This document shows positions 63,410 to 64,000 of a DNA stretch of 64,000 nt, one piece after another. The DNA lies in NCBI RefSeq assembly GCF_018603885.1, contig NZ_JAHGAW010000005.1, positions 272,116 through 336,115 of the forward strand, written 5' to 3'. Under the pieces are notes generated by a model, which was not told the DNA's origin, did no database searches, and saw only the letters and a list, made by a program, of their open reading frames with translations. How positions within the stretch are numbered: position 1 is the stretch's first letter; each line of letters opens with the position of its first letter. This DNA comes from Sphingobium nicotianae (GTDB lineage Bacteria > Pseudomonadota > Alphaproteobacteria > Sphingomonadales > Sphingomonadaceae). The position numbers and the translations under genes were made by a program.

Positions 63410-63673
63410 ATGACTCAAGCACGGCTTTCGATCGCACTGTTCTGCATCGGAATTCTGGGCATGTCCGGCTGTATGGTTGCAATGTTCGCGGGAGTTGAGT
63501 TCGATACGACGCGCCCATGGGCTGGCATTTGGCGCCTAAGGAAACAGGACGGCAGTGACAGGCAATACTGGTCAGTCGGCCAGCCGGGGCTTCAGGCCCG
63601 CTTCCGACGCGGCCCACAGCGCTTAGGATGGGCGTTCATTGCTCTTGTAGTGCTCAGCGTTTTCCTAGGCTGA
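63410..63673 (+). CDS. Small two-helix membrane protein
   Basis: 87 residues from the ATG at 63410 (GGGGAG upstream). Two hydrophobic segments (about 6-30 and 70-86) flank a basic soluble loop (PWAGIWRLRKQDGSDRQYWSVG). The first segment ends LGMSGC, which could be a lipobox, although the transmembrane reading is simpler. No family recognised. Confidence 0.6.
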   Translation: MTQARLSIALFCIGILGMSGCMVAMFAGVEFDTTRPWAGIWRLRKQDGSDRQYWSVGQPGLQARFRRGPQRLGWAFIALVVLSVFLG

Positions 63674-63868
63674 TTGAGCGCAGTTTAAAGCGAAAGGGAT
63701 GAACGGGCGGGACGGCGAAACAGGTCGCTGCCTAGTTTTGATTGGACGACCGCTTTGTATGATCTGCGTCAATAAGCTGACAGTCCAGATTGTTGTCTAA
63801 TTGATTTCGACATTGGTATCTCCTCCACCGCTGGCCAATGGTTGTCTGCGAGGTCACCGGACTGCCGG

Positions 63869-64000
63869 GGTGACCTGCTCCCCTGAAATGTCCTCGGATT
63901 GAGGTTAGCCTGTTCCTTGAAGAGGAGGACAGGCAGTGAAGCGATCGAGGTTCAGTGAAGAGCAGATCATCGGGATCTTGAAGGAGCACGCGGCCGGCCT
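63869..64000 (+). mobile_element. IS3-family insertion sequence, left end
   Basis: The element probably begins near GGTGACCTGCTCCCCTG (63869-63885), a terminal-repeat-like sequence, and runs out of the window. It carries the start of a transposase OrfA. The exact left end and target duplication cannot be fixed without the other end. Confidence 0.65.
63936..64000 (+). CDS. IS3-family transposase OrfA, N-terminal part
   Basis: From GTG at 63936 (AGGAGGA upstream) the peptide KRSRFSEEQIIGILKEHAAGL is the usual beginning of IS3-family OrfA, the helix-turn-helix protein that with OrfB forms the transposase by frameshifting. The gene is cut by the window edge at 22 codons. Confidence 0.85.
   Translation, partial: MKRSRFSEEQIIGILKEHAAG

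Overview
The window comes from an alphaproteobacterium, most likely a sphingomonad (Sphingomonadaceae). The evidence is high GC content, a TonB-dependent receptor ending in Phe, a complete compact gsp operon with ATGA start/stop overlaps, and many small secreted or membrane proteins of sphingomonad type. No genus can be named from the sequence alone.

Region 1 (1-15.3 kb) looks like chromosomal backbone. It holds the end of a TonB-dependent receptor, a frameshifted DUF3089 lipase-like gene, a 2OG-Fe(II) prolyl-4-hydroxylase-like gene, and a complete type II secretion operon in the order gspC-D-E-F-G-I-H-J-K-L-M-N-O. A 95-bp palindromic repeat sits in the leader region of gspI.

Region 2 (15.3-64 kb) looks like a large integrated accessory segment. 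It opens with the 3' half of a tRNA-Thr(UGU) gene, directly followed by a P4-type tyrosine recombinase and an AlpA-like regulator. No intact copy of the tRNA was found, so the other end probably lies outside the window. The first part (17-33 kb) is rich in genes for nitric oxide and low oxygen: quinol NO reductase, group III truncated haemoglobin, DUF1971 protein, 1-Cys peroxiredoxin, an orphan cytochrome oxidase subunit I and the NO sensor NsrR. Broken genes (nnrS, an rnk-like gene, msrP) lie among them. Next come a cbb3 oxidase cluster (ccoNOQP, a small membrane protein, DUF2189, ccoI, ccoS) and a ModE-like regulator. Divergent to these is a one-carbon module: aldehyde dehydrogenase, 10-formyl-THF hydrolase-like protein and 5-formyl-THF cyclo-ligase. 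Two AT-rich palindromes of NsrR type, with the same 11-bp half-site spacing, precede the truncated haemoglobin gene and the one-carbon module, and a weaker one covers the ccoN start. This suggests one NO-responsive programme.

The 45-50.2 kb part carries nitrogen and haem functions: Rnk-like proteins, NADP-glutamate dehydrogenase, a membrane-anchored glutamate-synthase-like FMN protein and HemD. The 50-60.6 kb part holds an acetyltransferase, an aldo/keto reductase with a divergent LysR regulator, a ParB-like protein with a SulP transporter, DUF3761 secreted proteins and a polysaccharide deacetylase. The last part (61-63.7 kb) is a compact run of unrecognised genes. It includes a PIN-like protein and a protein with an Rx4H HEPN motif, a plausible toxin or defence cassette. 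An IS3-family element enters at the right edge.
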